Shown here one piece after another: positions 21,801 through 35,700 of a stretch of 64,000 nucleotides of DNA (the stretch's first letter is position 1; the number at the start of each line of letters is the position of its first letter). Location of the stretch: contig CM060470.1 of NCBI GenBank assembly GCA_030544235.1, forward strand, positions 6,512,856 to 6,576,855. Reading direction: 5' to 3'. Under the pieces are notes generated by a model, which was not told the origin of the DNA, did no database searches, and worked only from the letters and a program-made list of their open reading frames with translations. Origin of the DNA: Lepturacanthus savala (lineage: Eukaryota > Chordata > Actinopteri > Scombriformes > Trichiuridae). The translations under genes and the position numbers were made by a program.

Positions 21801-24800
21801 TGTTGCTTGGAGCTGCATAAAAACCAAAAATATTACAATGTATGAAAATTATGTCACACAACTCACTGAAACCTGTTTAGCTTTGATCTTATTGAGATGA
21901 ACCTCATCTGTTTCACTTTAATTTTCAAATATATGTACATGTGATAAAACAGTTTAGCAGTTTTCATTCATGATTTCATCCCAACAACTCCATCACAATA
22001 ATCCAAAAATGATTTAGTTTTCATATAACGTGTAGGCCTATAGTGTATTTGTGATGTCAATTTGACATGAGGAGATGTAATTTATATGCTATACAAAAGG
22101 GAAATTTAAATCACCTTAAAAAATAAACTGGGTTCCACAAATGACCGGGAGGATTAACCATTGTTGCACCCTTGTGTTTTACATGGAGGAGTAACTGTAA
22201 GTGCATACTGCGCTAATTCTGTCCTCTGACACCTTAGCTTTCCTGGCCCACTTATCGTTTACACTGTAAATGAGTGCTGTCCTCCCACACCAATGGATAC
22301 ACTTAATTATTGACTGCTCCACTCCAACCCGCCTACATTATTCAGCATGGGGGTATATTTAGAGATGTGTGGCACAGGAATGTCTGGTCATACCTTTCTT
22401 ATGCAAATTCGCTCACCGGCAAGCATGAGGGTGACAAAAAATTTGGATGAATCACTTTTAATTGAATGTATAGAAAATGTCATAAATGTATGATTTCAAA
22501 AAACATTCATTGACATCCTCATATCTGCAGATTTGAAAAGCTGAAACTGATGTTTAGGGCTATAAATCGATATATATATTCAAAAATAACATTATCAAAT
22601 TTTTACGTAGATTTGTTTTCCGTCAGTGAGCTAACTAGTAATTCCACTATGAGCTTGTTGTACACGATCACAGATGCAGTCTATAAAAAGTGATAAAAAG
22701 AGACTGTACAAGTGTGAACATGACGGTCCCTCATCAGCTGATGTTTGATGACATTTCCTGAAGGACTGTTTATCATAAGTGGATTTTTCCAATGCGCACA
22801 AGTGACTCTTCATTCACCTGTTGCCTCTTTGAAGTTACGGCAGGAGTTTTAAAAGCGGGCGAAAGTCAAGATGATGTGAGTCATGATGTACACAAGGAGC
22901 ACAGTAATGTATACTGAGGGGATGCTAATTGCATCGGCAGGCACAGAGCCCAGATGCAGTGTACCCAATCTGTTCTGCTGGACTATATACAGCAAGGCTA
23001 CATGTCCCATACAGTCACTTCTTACTGCTATCTCAATGGTTTAAAGCTCATACTCTAATTGTATCAGTGTGGTTAGCATGTTTACATTGTGCTAACAAAT
23101 GTTGTGTGGATCACTGTTTTTTTTTTAAGTTTTTTTTTCCTGTGTGTGTGTGTGTGTGCTGAGAGTTACTAATGGATCATGCAGGCACTGACTCACTGAG
23201 TGTTGTTCCACTGGGTTGTTTGCTCAGCTCTGGACTGTGTGTGTGTGCATGCGTGTTGGTGCACATGCATCTGTACACTTGCCCATCACATTGTCCATGT
23301 CCATCCCCTCTGTCCACTATCTCTCCGGTTCTTCGGTTGCCATCGACAACCACATCGTCCATCCCCTATTGGCTGACTCCATGGCGATGCTGCCTGTAAG
23401 ACGGTTGAAGGGGCACACATGCCACAGTAGACTTCTCCTCTCAGATATGTCCTCTCTTGTGTTTTCGTTTGGTTTAGATTTTGGATAAATTACTAAAGAA
23501 AACATAAGTAAATCAAAGCAGACATGGACAAGCATGCAAATCTGCAGAGATGTTCAACTTAACAACTAATTTAATAAAGCATGGAACCTTTACAGAGTGT
23601 TTTTTTCTTCCATGGAAGAAACTAAATAAAAACTGCAAATGTGAGCTGGTTGTTGTAAACATCTGTGTGGTTAATTATCTTGGAATTGCGCAGAATTAGG
23701 GATTATACTTCATGAGCATCAAGATGATTTCACAACATCTCCTCAAGTTCTTGAAATATCTTCTTAGCAAAAAAAAGAATTTAAAGAAATTTGATTACGA
23801 AAGCTGCCGTTTGTTACACAATATTTAACATTGATTTCATTGACTCTGTCAGGTAAATTACACCGTACAACTGAATTATTACTTCCATTTGTGGCTAACT
23901 AGTCAGTTAATCCTTGTGATGTCAACTATTTCTGATAGCCACTTATAAACCCAGCATGGAAAATCAATATATTTTCATCATTTAGAGTTGTTGCTCAACG
24001 GCTGGCTGCTGCAGTGATGGGAGTTTTGATTATTATTTTTCCCTGCCTGCTGTTCTGAGATCTCTCATATGCAACTATAACATAATGGGGTTTGACAGTG
24101 CACATTGAGGGAATTGGATATTCCATCATACGGTCATTTTTTTTCTCTGCTTATATCGTTGTAAATGAATCTGTAGCCTTTTAAACTGGTTAATTACATA
24201 AAACTCAAAACATATCTGGCGGAATCAGATCCTCAAAAGAGTTTTCTTTCAGCCTTATTTGTGTCCTGTCTTCTCCGCTCCCAGCCCACCTCTTTCTCTC
24301 TCTCTTTTCAGGGTGTGCTGTTGTAGCTGAAGAGTGCTTTTAAAATCGTGACTTAATACCAAAGCTGTGTGATTGAAAGCAGAGCTAATGGCATGCTGCA
24401 GCCCGCCGCTGCTGCTGTAAAGGGGACTGGGATTGCTTTCTCCATAAACCTGACAGAATAATCCAGTTTAGACGTTAGCTGAGTTTGGCAAGTTTGGGGT
24501 CAGGAATTATAGAGAATATTCATCTTCATATTCATTCTGTGTTTCCCATAAATTCGGAAGAGGAGGCACGCTGAGATTGATTTCTTTTTGGGAATTAATG
24601 CCCACTTTTATTATAAATAGACTTAGGATCAGATCTGGGAAACCTTGGTGGATATCCACTCACAGATTTGTGCCTATTTGTATTATCCTGCCCTTTGATA
24701 AAACATCCACATGGAGGACTCTCAAATAGACAAGCATACATTGGAGAATGCATACCTAAAGTGTAGCCTTTTTGCAGTTTTATTTGAATTTAAATTATAT

Positions 24801-27800
24801 GATGAACAGATATTGCTTTAGATAACAAAATCTTATTGTTATATAGTGGGGGCGTATGGTGTTATAACATTATATAAATTGTGTTAAAATGGTCTCACCT
24901 ATTAATGTGCCAGTTGGTCTGTATCTCACACTCACAGAAATAGAAACTGTACATTATGCCCCATAATCCAATGTAGCACTGACACAACGTGAAGCCTTTT
25001 CTGTCCAAAGCTGTAGCTGAATCTAATTGAGGTAATTGTGTGTAAATTGCTGGCCTCAACATCATCACTTAACATCCCCACGTACCCACTTGACACATGT
25101 AGAACTACCCATATACAGTATGTGGTGCAGTCGCACAAAGGAGATCACAGACAAGGGAATTACCCCTTCCCGGCTACTGGATTGTAATTTTCCCATCACC
25201 ACGGTGAAACTATAGCATGTTGGTGGGAGTAGGAGGAGGAGGAAGAGTACAGAGTTAAAATTACACCCAACAGAGAGAGGACGATATGCGGAGACAGCTA
25301 CAAGGGACGGTGGAGGAGCTGGGGAAGGAATGGACAGAGGAGAGTAAGAAATGGTGAAATCGGTCTCTCTAAAAGACTCGATTGTTCTGACTCCACAGGC
25401 ACTGCAGTCTTACTCAAGAATGATAAATGAGTATCTAATGGAGGTATAACAGAGCCTAACTGCAAGGAATGATTCCTCAGACAGTAGTCGTCTCTCAGCA
25501 GACAGTCAGCATCCATTAAAACTAAGGACAGATAAGTAAGCAGTCTTCTTTACAGAACAATTGCGGCAGTTTAAACTGATCGGTCATGAGTTTAAACATC
25601 CAGACAGTTAGGCCTTCTTCTCCTGTCAGACTGAGATATTCCTCTTTGCATACTGTGGATGCGTTCACGAACATATGTTTATAAGAACAAATTGCAGTAT
25701 TGGCAGGACACAGCAAGAGATCAGAGATGGGATCGTTCTCTTCAGCTCAGCGAAAGAACAGTCGAGCATGTTCCCTTAGCCATGGCGTCACTGGCGGACG
25801 GCCTCTCTCCTTGGAAGACGTTCATAGCGTTTTGCTCCTTTTCAAATGCATAAAAAGTGCCAGGAATTGTGCAAATTTCAAACCCTGCTTACCTACTCAG
25901 CTCCACACACCTGGCCAGTGGCTGAGCGGAGACGGATCAAACTGTCGGAATCGGAAAGTTACAGAAAACCGTCGGACGCAGCCTCCCAAATTCCAGCGTG
26001 GGGAAGGTGTAGGGGCAGGGTATCCGACTCCTTTCCACCAGCTGACAAGCACTTTTTGTTCACTGGCTCCTCCACTCCCTTGTTTCTGAAGCCCTTATGT
26101 GGAGCAGCCTCTAACATCTGGTCGTTGTACAGTTCATACCCAGCAAGTATTTGACAAACAGGGTCATACAGATACACAAGATGAAGGAGTGATTCCAGCA
26201 TTAGAAATTGTCACGAAATAAAAGCCTTGGAACGGAGACGTGATGTTTAGGACTGTAATTAGCAGCCCTCTGTTGCGCTTGCAATTCTAAGACTATTTAA
26301 CCTTTGCTCTTTGCATTAAAGCACTTCTAAAGCAATTATCTGGAGAAGGAGGAGGGAAGTCAAGCTTTAAGATTAATTAGATAGCGAATTAAGTGAATCC
26401 CCTAAAGGGACCAGTAAGGGTTTTAGAACACAGGCTCTGGAGCTTTAAGGAAGGACAGAGGGGATATACCTTCAGTAAAAAGGAGTTTCTTGTTGACTCT
26501 AGTTAGGCGAAGCTTATGTTCATAGATGGTCAGTTCCTGCATAAACCAGCTATGTGAGTAAGCTGCTTGACTGACTGTTTGTCTGGGTATCGTCAAAGGC
26601 AGGACGTCGGCCTGCTCCACTCACTCCGTGCAGCCTTCCAGGGAACGCTTGCTCCGCTCTTATCCACCAACCACAGCTGCTGGATTCATTTGAACTGCCT
26701 GTGCCTTTGTCCATTGTATAAGCGTGTGTATGTGCGTGTGTTTGTGTCTGTGTGTGTGTGTGTCACCCTGTCGGTGGCCAGTCAAGAGTGTGGGTGTAAG
26801 CTACACGGCGCTCAGGTTACTCATTCCTCTCTGGCACAGGACTCGCTCTCTGTCTCACAATTTAGCAGAAAAGAGGAGCAGCAGCACAGAGGCAAGCAAC
26901 AGGACTATTTATAGATCACTTCTGGCCTACTTGGCAACAGGAAGGAGATGAAGACAAGGAAAGGAACTATGGAGGCCAAGGAGGGACAAAATAGAAAATA
27001 GAACATCCAACTGGAGCAAAGTCACTTCTGCTTGCTCTGGCTAGGCAGAGACAATTGGAGTTCCACTTTTTGACTTTGAGTCCGAAAAACTTCTACAAAC
27101 TCTTGTCCTTCCAAATAAAAGTTGTGAGGAGTTTGCTTAAGATGAAGCAAAATGCACTGATTGCACCAAAGACAATGCTGCACATAGTAGGTAGCGAGGA
27201 TAGGAACATATACACATACTTAGACTACGTGGTTGTGTCAGTAGACTAATCCTGCTTGTACGCTGCCGTGTAATCAACTCTGCAGCTTAGTACACAGCAT
27301 GGTTAGCCCCTCTGTGTGTCTCTGTGTGTTTGTCTCAATCAGTCATGAGGTGTTCATTAAGCTTCTCAGTCATCAATGTGCTCTCCTTCTTCCGGCTGGA
27401 TTAGCCGTCCCAAGTAGCTGATCGGGTAGCCCATCATGTGTGCATGCTCACGTGAGCGTGTGGGTGGTAAGAGTGGTATTTTCGAGGAAAAGCCACGAAC
27501 AACACTCTGCCTTGTGTTTCTTCAAAAACAACAAGATTCTGTTCCGAACGAGAAAAGCGCCGAATGCACCTCTTCACCTTCATTATTCTCCGGTAGCTCA
27601 AAGGACTCTAAATGAGGAGATGACTTCATCCGCCATGCCCGTTGTTTCAGTCCCACTTTGATTGTAGTCGCAGGCAAGCGGCTAAGGCCTTATAGGGTAG
27701 TCAGCATTGAGGTATTTCACCTTAATCCACCGCAGGAATTCGGCCTTCAGTCGTACTTATGGAAAGGGAAGTAGGGCATTAACATAGGTAGACAGCTGTT

Positions 27801-30800
27801 CCAGAGAGTCCTCTTCCTGTTGTGTTTTCACCCTCTCCCTCAGCTTTTCTGTCACAGACCTTTATGAGATGATTTGTGTTCATACCAGGCTTTTGAATTG
27901 TAATTTCATTTATAATGAGTTTAACAAATCCTTGACTTTTTAGTTACTTTCATCTCCCCTTCAGGACCCTTCATATGTCACCTTTTAAAAACACTGGTAA
28001 CTGGAAGTACCGCACACTTCTTGTACAATATTCTATTATTAAAGTCTGATAAAATTACTGAAGTGATATTCCTTGTGTAACAGTGAATGGGATTGGAAAT
28101 GACAATTTTGACAGTATAGTCTGACCTTCAAACTACAGAGAGAAATGTGGGCATTCACCAGTGTGGAAGGGTCTAATGAAAGAAGCTATTGAGAAGCACA
28201 TTGGAAAGTGCAGAATGCAGAGTTGTTGATGCTCGACTCATACTTTCAGCAAATCTCAGTCTCTATCCTTTTGTTTTGGACTATTTTTCAAAAACTATGT
28301 CTATGTAGGTTTCATTTGTCTAGCTTTTGAGATTGAATACGATTTAAGGTCTTCCCCTAATGGATGATTTGTATGATTTTAATACTGTCAACTATGTTAT
28401 TACATAGAAATCTACTGACATGATTGTTTTTCAGTTATTGGTCATACCCCATGTAATTCCATGGAAAAAGGTAGCAAATGTTTATTTATTTATTAATTTT
28501 TATAATCACAATATAACAGTGAATCAGATTTCTAAGGAACTGGTGACTCTGATGTCGACCTGCAGTGTTATCAGCTGTAAGGAAGTTCACGTCCACTTAT
28601 GAGGAAAGAGCCATGACTCATATATTACATTACCCAACACCCTTAAAAAAACTGAGAGCTGGCAAATCTGCTGTAAAAATTCAAAATCCTGGAGTTCACT
28701 TTACGGTCATTTAATGCAATATCTGTGATAAGGGTTTCACTCCTTTGATGCTGTGTTGGATTGCATGTTACCTGGAGGAGTTTCTGCGCCCCTATCAACT
28801 TGTGAGTTGTAGTGAAGGAACGGTCCATTAATCTGTCGAGTACAGGGGGGTCATCCATTGGCAGTGATTATTTGAGGCCCTCAAAGTCCCTGTATAACTG
28901 AAAAACAATCAACGAACCATGGTTTCTGAGAACTGCTGAGTCAACCAACTTATGGCTCCTATGAATGGGTATTACAGCCTCACAATTCCTCTAAATGTCT
29001 TGGTTTTGCCTCAGAAACATAAGTTTTTGGGATTAAGGTTTGGGAATTGGGTTGGCAACCCCAGAACTTTAATTGTGCTGAAAAAAGGATACCAAGCAAT
29101 GCCAGGTAAAGCAGTTTTTAATGTGAAATATAAGGGTAAAATCAAAAGTTGTCAAAAACGGCCAATTTGACCCTAGACTCCAGAGGGTTAAACACATATT
29201 TCAAGGGCTTCAAACACCAGTAAACCAAAAAAATTAGAGTTCTGGAGTGGACCTTAATCACTTTTGAAAACTTGTGGGCTGACATAAAAAAATATGGTTC
29301 TGAATTGTGATGCTGAAATACCTAACCTTACCTATACCTACCTTTTTCAGTTTATACAGTAAATATTTAGGTTTGTAAAGAAAAATGCAAACACTGCTAT
29401 TTTGAACAGCCTAATATTCATTTTTCTTAAGTTTTTGAAAAGTAATTACAAAATTGACACATTTTTCTTCACTTTTTGATTTAGGATATAAAATGCAGTG
29501 TTCCCAATGCATCGAAAATAAAAATATTATAAGGATTTTAGCTTTAGTCACCGTTTTAAACAGTTTTTGAACACAACTGCATAAGCGAGAATGACAAAAA
29601 TAGGCGGATTCAATTTGTGGCACTTGGTTTCATTCTGTGGCACAGCACCACATAATGGTCTATGTGAAGGAAACCCTGGTTAGGGTTAATTTCTAATCTA
29701 TTCATTGTTTTATGCACCATAACTATTTAAACCCAGCATGAATATCTAAGTAGGCTAATATATTAAGGCTAACGCTTCATGGTCGGTCAGTCTATTCATT
29801 TCTTGGTTTGGTTGTAGTCGAGGGATTTGTAAATCGATTTGCTGACTTTAATGCATTTTTCCATGCTAGATTAGTTATATCCTGAAAAATCATGCACACA
29901 TCAAGCAATAGATTTAAAGAGACCCTTCTGCATTATTGCATGGGGAAAACTCAAATTTGATAGATTTGCAACTGAAATAAGCTTTGCAATAGGTTGAAAA
30001 TAAGTTGATTATATGACAAGTCGAATGACCTAATCAAATTAGTCACTCAGCTTTTACACGAATACCATCATATATGTTATACCCCAGTGAAATGTCAGGA
30101 AGGTAAAAATAAAAAAGAGAATTGATACCACCCAAGCCTGCTTCATCCAATATAACACTGTGTATGTGTGTGTGTCCACAGTGAGCCTGTAGTCTACAGC
30201 AGTGTTTAAGTTGACACAGCTGGTGGGCAGGATGTCAGCTTCAGGCCTCTGTCTCTGTTTGTAATTCTCCCCTTAGAGAGTAGCCTTCCTTTGCTATAAA
30301 TAGCCTCCGCATGTGTGTGTGTGTGCCCCACCTCACCTCTGTGTGCCCAGAGTGAATGATGTTCGTCCACACAGCGTTTCCCTCCGCGCGCGTTAGTGTG
30401 TGTTTTATGTTTTCCATGTCCACTGTTCCGTGTCTCACTGTATTTGCTCTGTATGTCCACTCTGCATTTGTGTGTGTTAAAATCTACAAGATGAGGGCAC
30501 TCATAATGATGATGAGTGTGTGTACTGCGTTGCACTCGGGAGAGATGGTTTGATTGTTGTGACACACACACATACACAGAAAGTCCCTATAGGAGACAGG
30601 AAGACCTAATTTCTCAGTCTTCCTATCTTTCCATCGTGGTGTTTCTTAAACGTTCCAATCCATTCCCCCTCCAATCTGTTCCATTTGAGCCTCATCAAGT
30701 CTTTCTCTCACCCGCTTTTTTCCTCTCCACCTCCTCATGTTGTCGTGCTCTAAAAACCACAATGAAATGTTCCTGGTGTGCGGAGTGAGAATGCGATCAA

Positions 30801-32677
30801 TGACGCGAGTCTCTTTTAAGCTTGTCAAACTTGTACAGTGGAAGACATATTTTTGTTTAGCTCGGTTTCTCAGTTCAGCGGATGGCCAAGGCAGCGATGA
30901 GATGTCGTCCCTGCCTCTTGTTTCTCTTTTCTTTCTTTTTCCTTCTACAGTCGTCATTCTTCTTTCTCTGGCTAAAAGGACGGGGTTGTTTGTGTGCGTG
31001 TGTGTGGGTTTCCTTTCATCTTTCCTTTTTGGCCAATTCCTTGTCTTCCATGCATAAAATTGGTGCTGATTCACACACGCACAAACAGTGCACACTTTTT
31101 TTTATCTTGACAGTTTCCTGTAGATAAATACAAGAGGGGGTTCTGCATCTAAGGGTGAGATGCAGTGTGTGAGCGAGATTGAAAGTTTGTGTTATCTCAT
31201 GATGGATTAATATATGATATGAGGCTTCATAAAACTTTGTTTTATTTGTATTTTCTCCCTCTAGACGAGTATAAAGGAGGGACTGTTGCTGAAACAGACC
31301 AGCTCGTTCCAGAGGTGGAAAAAGCGCTACTTCAAACTGAGAGGCCGAACTCTCTACTACGCCAAAGATGCCAAGGTACGCCTACAGAGTTTATCACCAT
31401 GTATCCTGGGTTAAAGTATATAAACTCACTTCCTTTAGATGGAAAAGCTCAAGCTGCCAAACTGCTAATAGTGTTAATCCTCAGATTTCTGCCCTGTAAT
31501 CCCACAAATGAATTGCTTTAGTGTCTAGTGACAATGCTTTTAGAGTTCCACACACAAGCAGACCATCTAAAGCATTGAGGTTAATTTTTCACACTTTTCA
31601 GGCAGGTTCAATTATGACCTGTGGAAAAATCAGTTGATGGAATCCTCAAATTCGTATATAGACACTCTGGTGTCACTGTCCTTAATCAGGCCTTCTGTGA
31701 ACATGAAAAAAAAAGATTTAAAGATGCTTGGCTACAGTTTTATTAACACTCCTGGCAACCGTAAGCATTTTTTTTCCCACCGTAAACTGTCTCCTGAAGC
31801 CACAATCATCGTCCCCAATCGGGACTTACAGAACAGCGATATAACAGCTTCATTGACTTTTTCAGAGCCAAGGTCAACAACATCCGCTTTCCGATGTCTA
31901 GCTCTTCCTCTCTGCCTCCTCCTGTCATCGACCTTCTGTCTGGGAGCTCAGAGTCTCTACTCCATTTTACTGGCGTCAGGCAGAGTCACATTGAGGAAAT
32001 CCTCAGGAAGATGAAGCCCTGTACTCGTGCCCTGGACCCCATTCCCATAGCTCTGCTCAAATCATACATCCCCATTCTAAGCGCGCTGATCACTCAATCT
32101 GTCAAACTCTCCTTTCAAACTGGTAGTGGTCAATCGATGGTCACGTTTATTAAGAATCCCACCCTGTCTACAGACCCATCTCCAACCTCCCTTTCCTGTC
32201 CAAGCTCTTGGAAACCAGCTCTGCTGACGGCAGCTGATCCAGGGTCCCCTTCTCTACGGATTCACCTTGACCTGAGCGCAGCATTTGACACTGTGCTGTC
32301 TTCACTGCTATCACTATTGCTATACTATCCTCTTAGAGCTTCTCCACACCAGCTCTGGACTGTCAGATTCACTTCAGTGGTTTGGTATGTCTCACTGGAA
32401 GGATGCTGATCTAGATGGCTCCTTATCACCTGTGGTGTTCCACAAGGATTATTACTCTGCGCTCTCCTGTTCTCAGTCTCAGTCCTGTTGACTCTACCTG
32501 CTCCCCCTCAACTCTGTCAGCAGCAGACATGGGATATCTCTTCATTGCTATGCTGATGATACCCAGCTGTACATCAGAACTCACACAAGCCTTTTTGCAG
32601 TAAGACAGTAAATGAAAGGGGGCAATGAAATGGTGACCATCCTCTGCTGCTGGAGTATTTGTATTAGTGGAAATTAT

Positions 32678-32750
<73 letters not shown>

Positions 32751-35700
32751 TGGAATATTGGTGAACACATTAGCCATCAATAAAAAAGTTTAGCGGAAAA
32801 TCAGACTCATACAAATTCATAAACAGACTTTCATCTCCATATCTACTGGAACTGATCATACCACAAACCTCCAACAGACCCTAGTCTCTATCATAAAGCC
32901 CTAAAAAACCTTCTATTCAAGAAGACTTTTTCATCTTATCTCTTATTACTATTAATTTTATGTTGTGTGTGCTTAATACGGTAGCCCTTCATGAATAAAA
33001 AATGTTGTACAAATTAGGTGTATACTTATACACAGCAACTCGCTGCTAAGGCCTGATACTTTAGTAGTTGAATAATCCAGTAAATCTTAATTTGATTTTC
33101 ATGATTCACTTAAAATCATTTCAATTTATTTTTTTACTTTCCAACAAAAGCTTTATATTCACATCTGTTTCTTTGTATGTACATCTCTTTTTTTTCTACT
33201 TTTGAGCTTCTCACTGTTGTTGACATCTCTTTACTCTTTGCTTCTAACCTCCCTGGTGTGTAATGTGTGTGTGTGTGTGTGCGCCTGCACTAGTCCGGCA
33301 GTGCCCTGGCACGCTGGCAGGAGCGGGCTCTGCGCAGAATGTCCAGGAGTCGCGTGTGTTGGCGAGTTCTGTCCGTGTGCTGGACGGGCGCGCGGCGCTC
33401 CCCCCCACCTCTGGGTGCCAGCGGATCTGAGGAAGGCCTAGTGAGAATACGGGTCAGCACAGCACAGCCAGGGGCCGGGGCCGCCACCATTCGCTCTTTA
33501 CCCACTCACCTGTACATGCTTGTACTGTATTCATGCCATAAGGCGCTTCTGGGTGCAGACAGGTTTAGCGTTCTCTGATCTAATATCTAAATCTCATGAA
33601 TCAACAGGAGATTAAGCACTTTCAACAAATTCCAGGCTTTTCAGTGACAAGGAGGTCAACGTTTGTTCACCACTTACTAAATAAATCCAGAACGTATTCA
33701 TTCCCATATGACATGAATGCACTACATATTATATAAGTATAATCCCAGGTCGGGACTGTGTCTTACTTGTCCTTCCTGCAGCTTACAGTCTCTAGATGGC
33801 CATGCTAGAAGAATGAAAGGAAAATAGACTTAGTACAATATATATTTAACCAGGATTCCCACGCGTTCTGTAAAACCATGGACCAATATTTCAGTCATGG
33901 AAACATGGAAAATGAGAAAAAAGGTCAAATGTCCTGAAAAATTGTGAAGTTATTCTGGAAAATTATGGCAATGAAAACTTAAAGTACCTTATTACATGTG
34001 CATTTGAACCACTGGCATTCTTTATTTCCACTGTTGTTAGCATAAATTATTATGATTCAACGTGGCTAAATTGGCATTAAAGTTATCAATCAGTCAATTT
34101 GACTGTTTTCAAGAGTCTTTATTGTTGGACGAGTCATTATATTTGTTGGACCTGCGGCATACAACATACAATAGAATAATAAAACAGAATAGAGCTACAT
34201 GTTAAAAAATAAAAGGTATTGTATATTAAAGCACACATTAAAGAGGAATGTATTAATGTATGACAAGATAACAATGACAATGTCCTGGAAATTAATCTCA
34301 GTTTAGGAGTGGGAACCCTGGTAATATATGCTATAGTTTCGTTATATGCTAAGGATTAGTCATTTAAATGGAATATTATAAGTTAGTTTTTTGGGGTTTT
34401 TTTCTGTCATGGCCAGAAAGTGACGATCTCTATAGTATATACAGTATAAGTTCCCATTCTCCACATGTCCATCCACTCTGGTGTCTCCAAGGTGGCCTGG
34501 CTGGCTGTGCTGCCCTGCGCTTAAGAAACCTGACCTCCTCTTTGATCCATCAGGGAGGCTACATCTCAGCATTGCAGTTTTGTCATAGTAGCTGCTCTCC
34601 TCTCCCCTTTTGTTACAATATGCGGACACAAATCAGTTAAAGATGGTCATTGGTATAAATTAAGTCATTTACAAGACAATGGCATGGTCCGATGTAAAGA
34701 GAAAAGGCGGAAGGAGAGAGAGGAAGGGTTGGCTTGTTGAGGAGGCTCGTTGAGGTTGCTGAGATGCAGCCGCTGAGCTATGAGCTCTGGATCTTTGGGA
34801 AACAGAGGGTCTGGACGCTTGTCTTTGTCCACCATTCACTGCACTGTCAGCTTTCATTACAGCTTCCCTCAGGACAATCGTGCCCACATATTCTGAAGTG
34901 TGTATGTGTGTGTACGTGTGTGTGTGTAGGACTGGTGGCGTAGTGGGAGAGGGAGGGAGGAGGAATGGGTCAAAAGAACGAAAGCAACACACACACATAT
35001 AGTACACACATGTGATGCAATGGTTTAGTCGCCAAGAGTGGTGTTACGGGGCAGTATTTGTGTTGGCCTGCCCTTCATACTCAGGCCCTCTTGGCCAACA
35101 CTCTGTACACACATTCTCACATGCACACACACTTGTAGGCATATATGGAAGTGCTGGGACACATGCTCCCACCACACACACACACACATACACTCACAAA
35201 CAGACATACACACAGTAAGCTTTGGCTGGTGTCCCTCTCCAGCCAGGCTTAGGGAAAGCATCGTTAACTGGGCATTCCCTCTGACAGCTGTAGAAGCCCT
35301 CTCCTCCCACACACACACACACACAAACACACACCCACACGCACAGTCAGAGGGCATTCCTTTGACAGCGTCGTCTTTTGGCCCGCGGCTCTTAAAGAGC
35401 TCAGCTGCATGCCTTACGCATCACAGCTCTGTTAGGATATCATGTTCCTGTTTGTAGACTCTGGCTCTCCTTTCTGTCTGTCTGCTGGCTATATTGGATG
35501 GAGACGGCTCCAGCTCCGCTGCCACCTAGAAATCCAATAAAACATATTGCCATCCTCCCGTCATGTTGTTCACACTATTCTCATATAGGCGCAGAGTCAA
35601 AACAAAGGAAATACAGAGGGAAAGCCACAACGTTGATTTGTAGTGACGTTGCATTTCCTGGCAGATGGAACAAACTGAGTTATCCTCAAGAAGACCAGAC

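Noticed and set aside
25700..26089. 129-codon open frame in DGKH intron 1
   Set aside because: No recognisable domain, no splice signals fitting DGKH phases, and overlapping frames on both strands of similar length, as in random sequence of balanced composition.
30646..31095. 149-codon minus-strand open frame upstream of DGKH exon 2
   Set aside because: No domain, overlaps a plus-strand frame of similar size, and lies in CT-rich intron sequence.
34669..35457. Several long frames in a CA/GT-rich region of DGKH intron 2
   Set aside because: Alternating His/Thr and Cys/Val peptides come from dinucleotide repeats.
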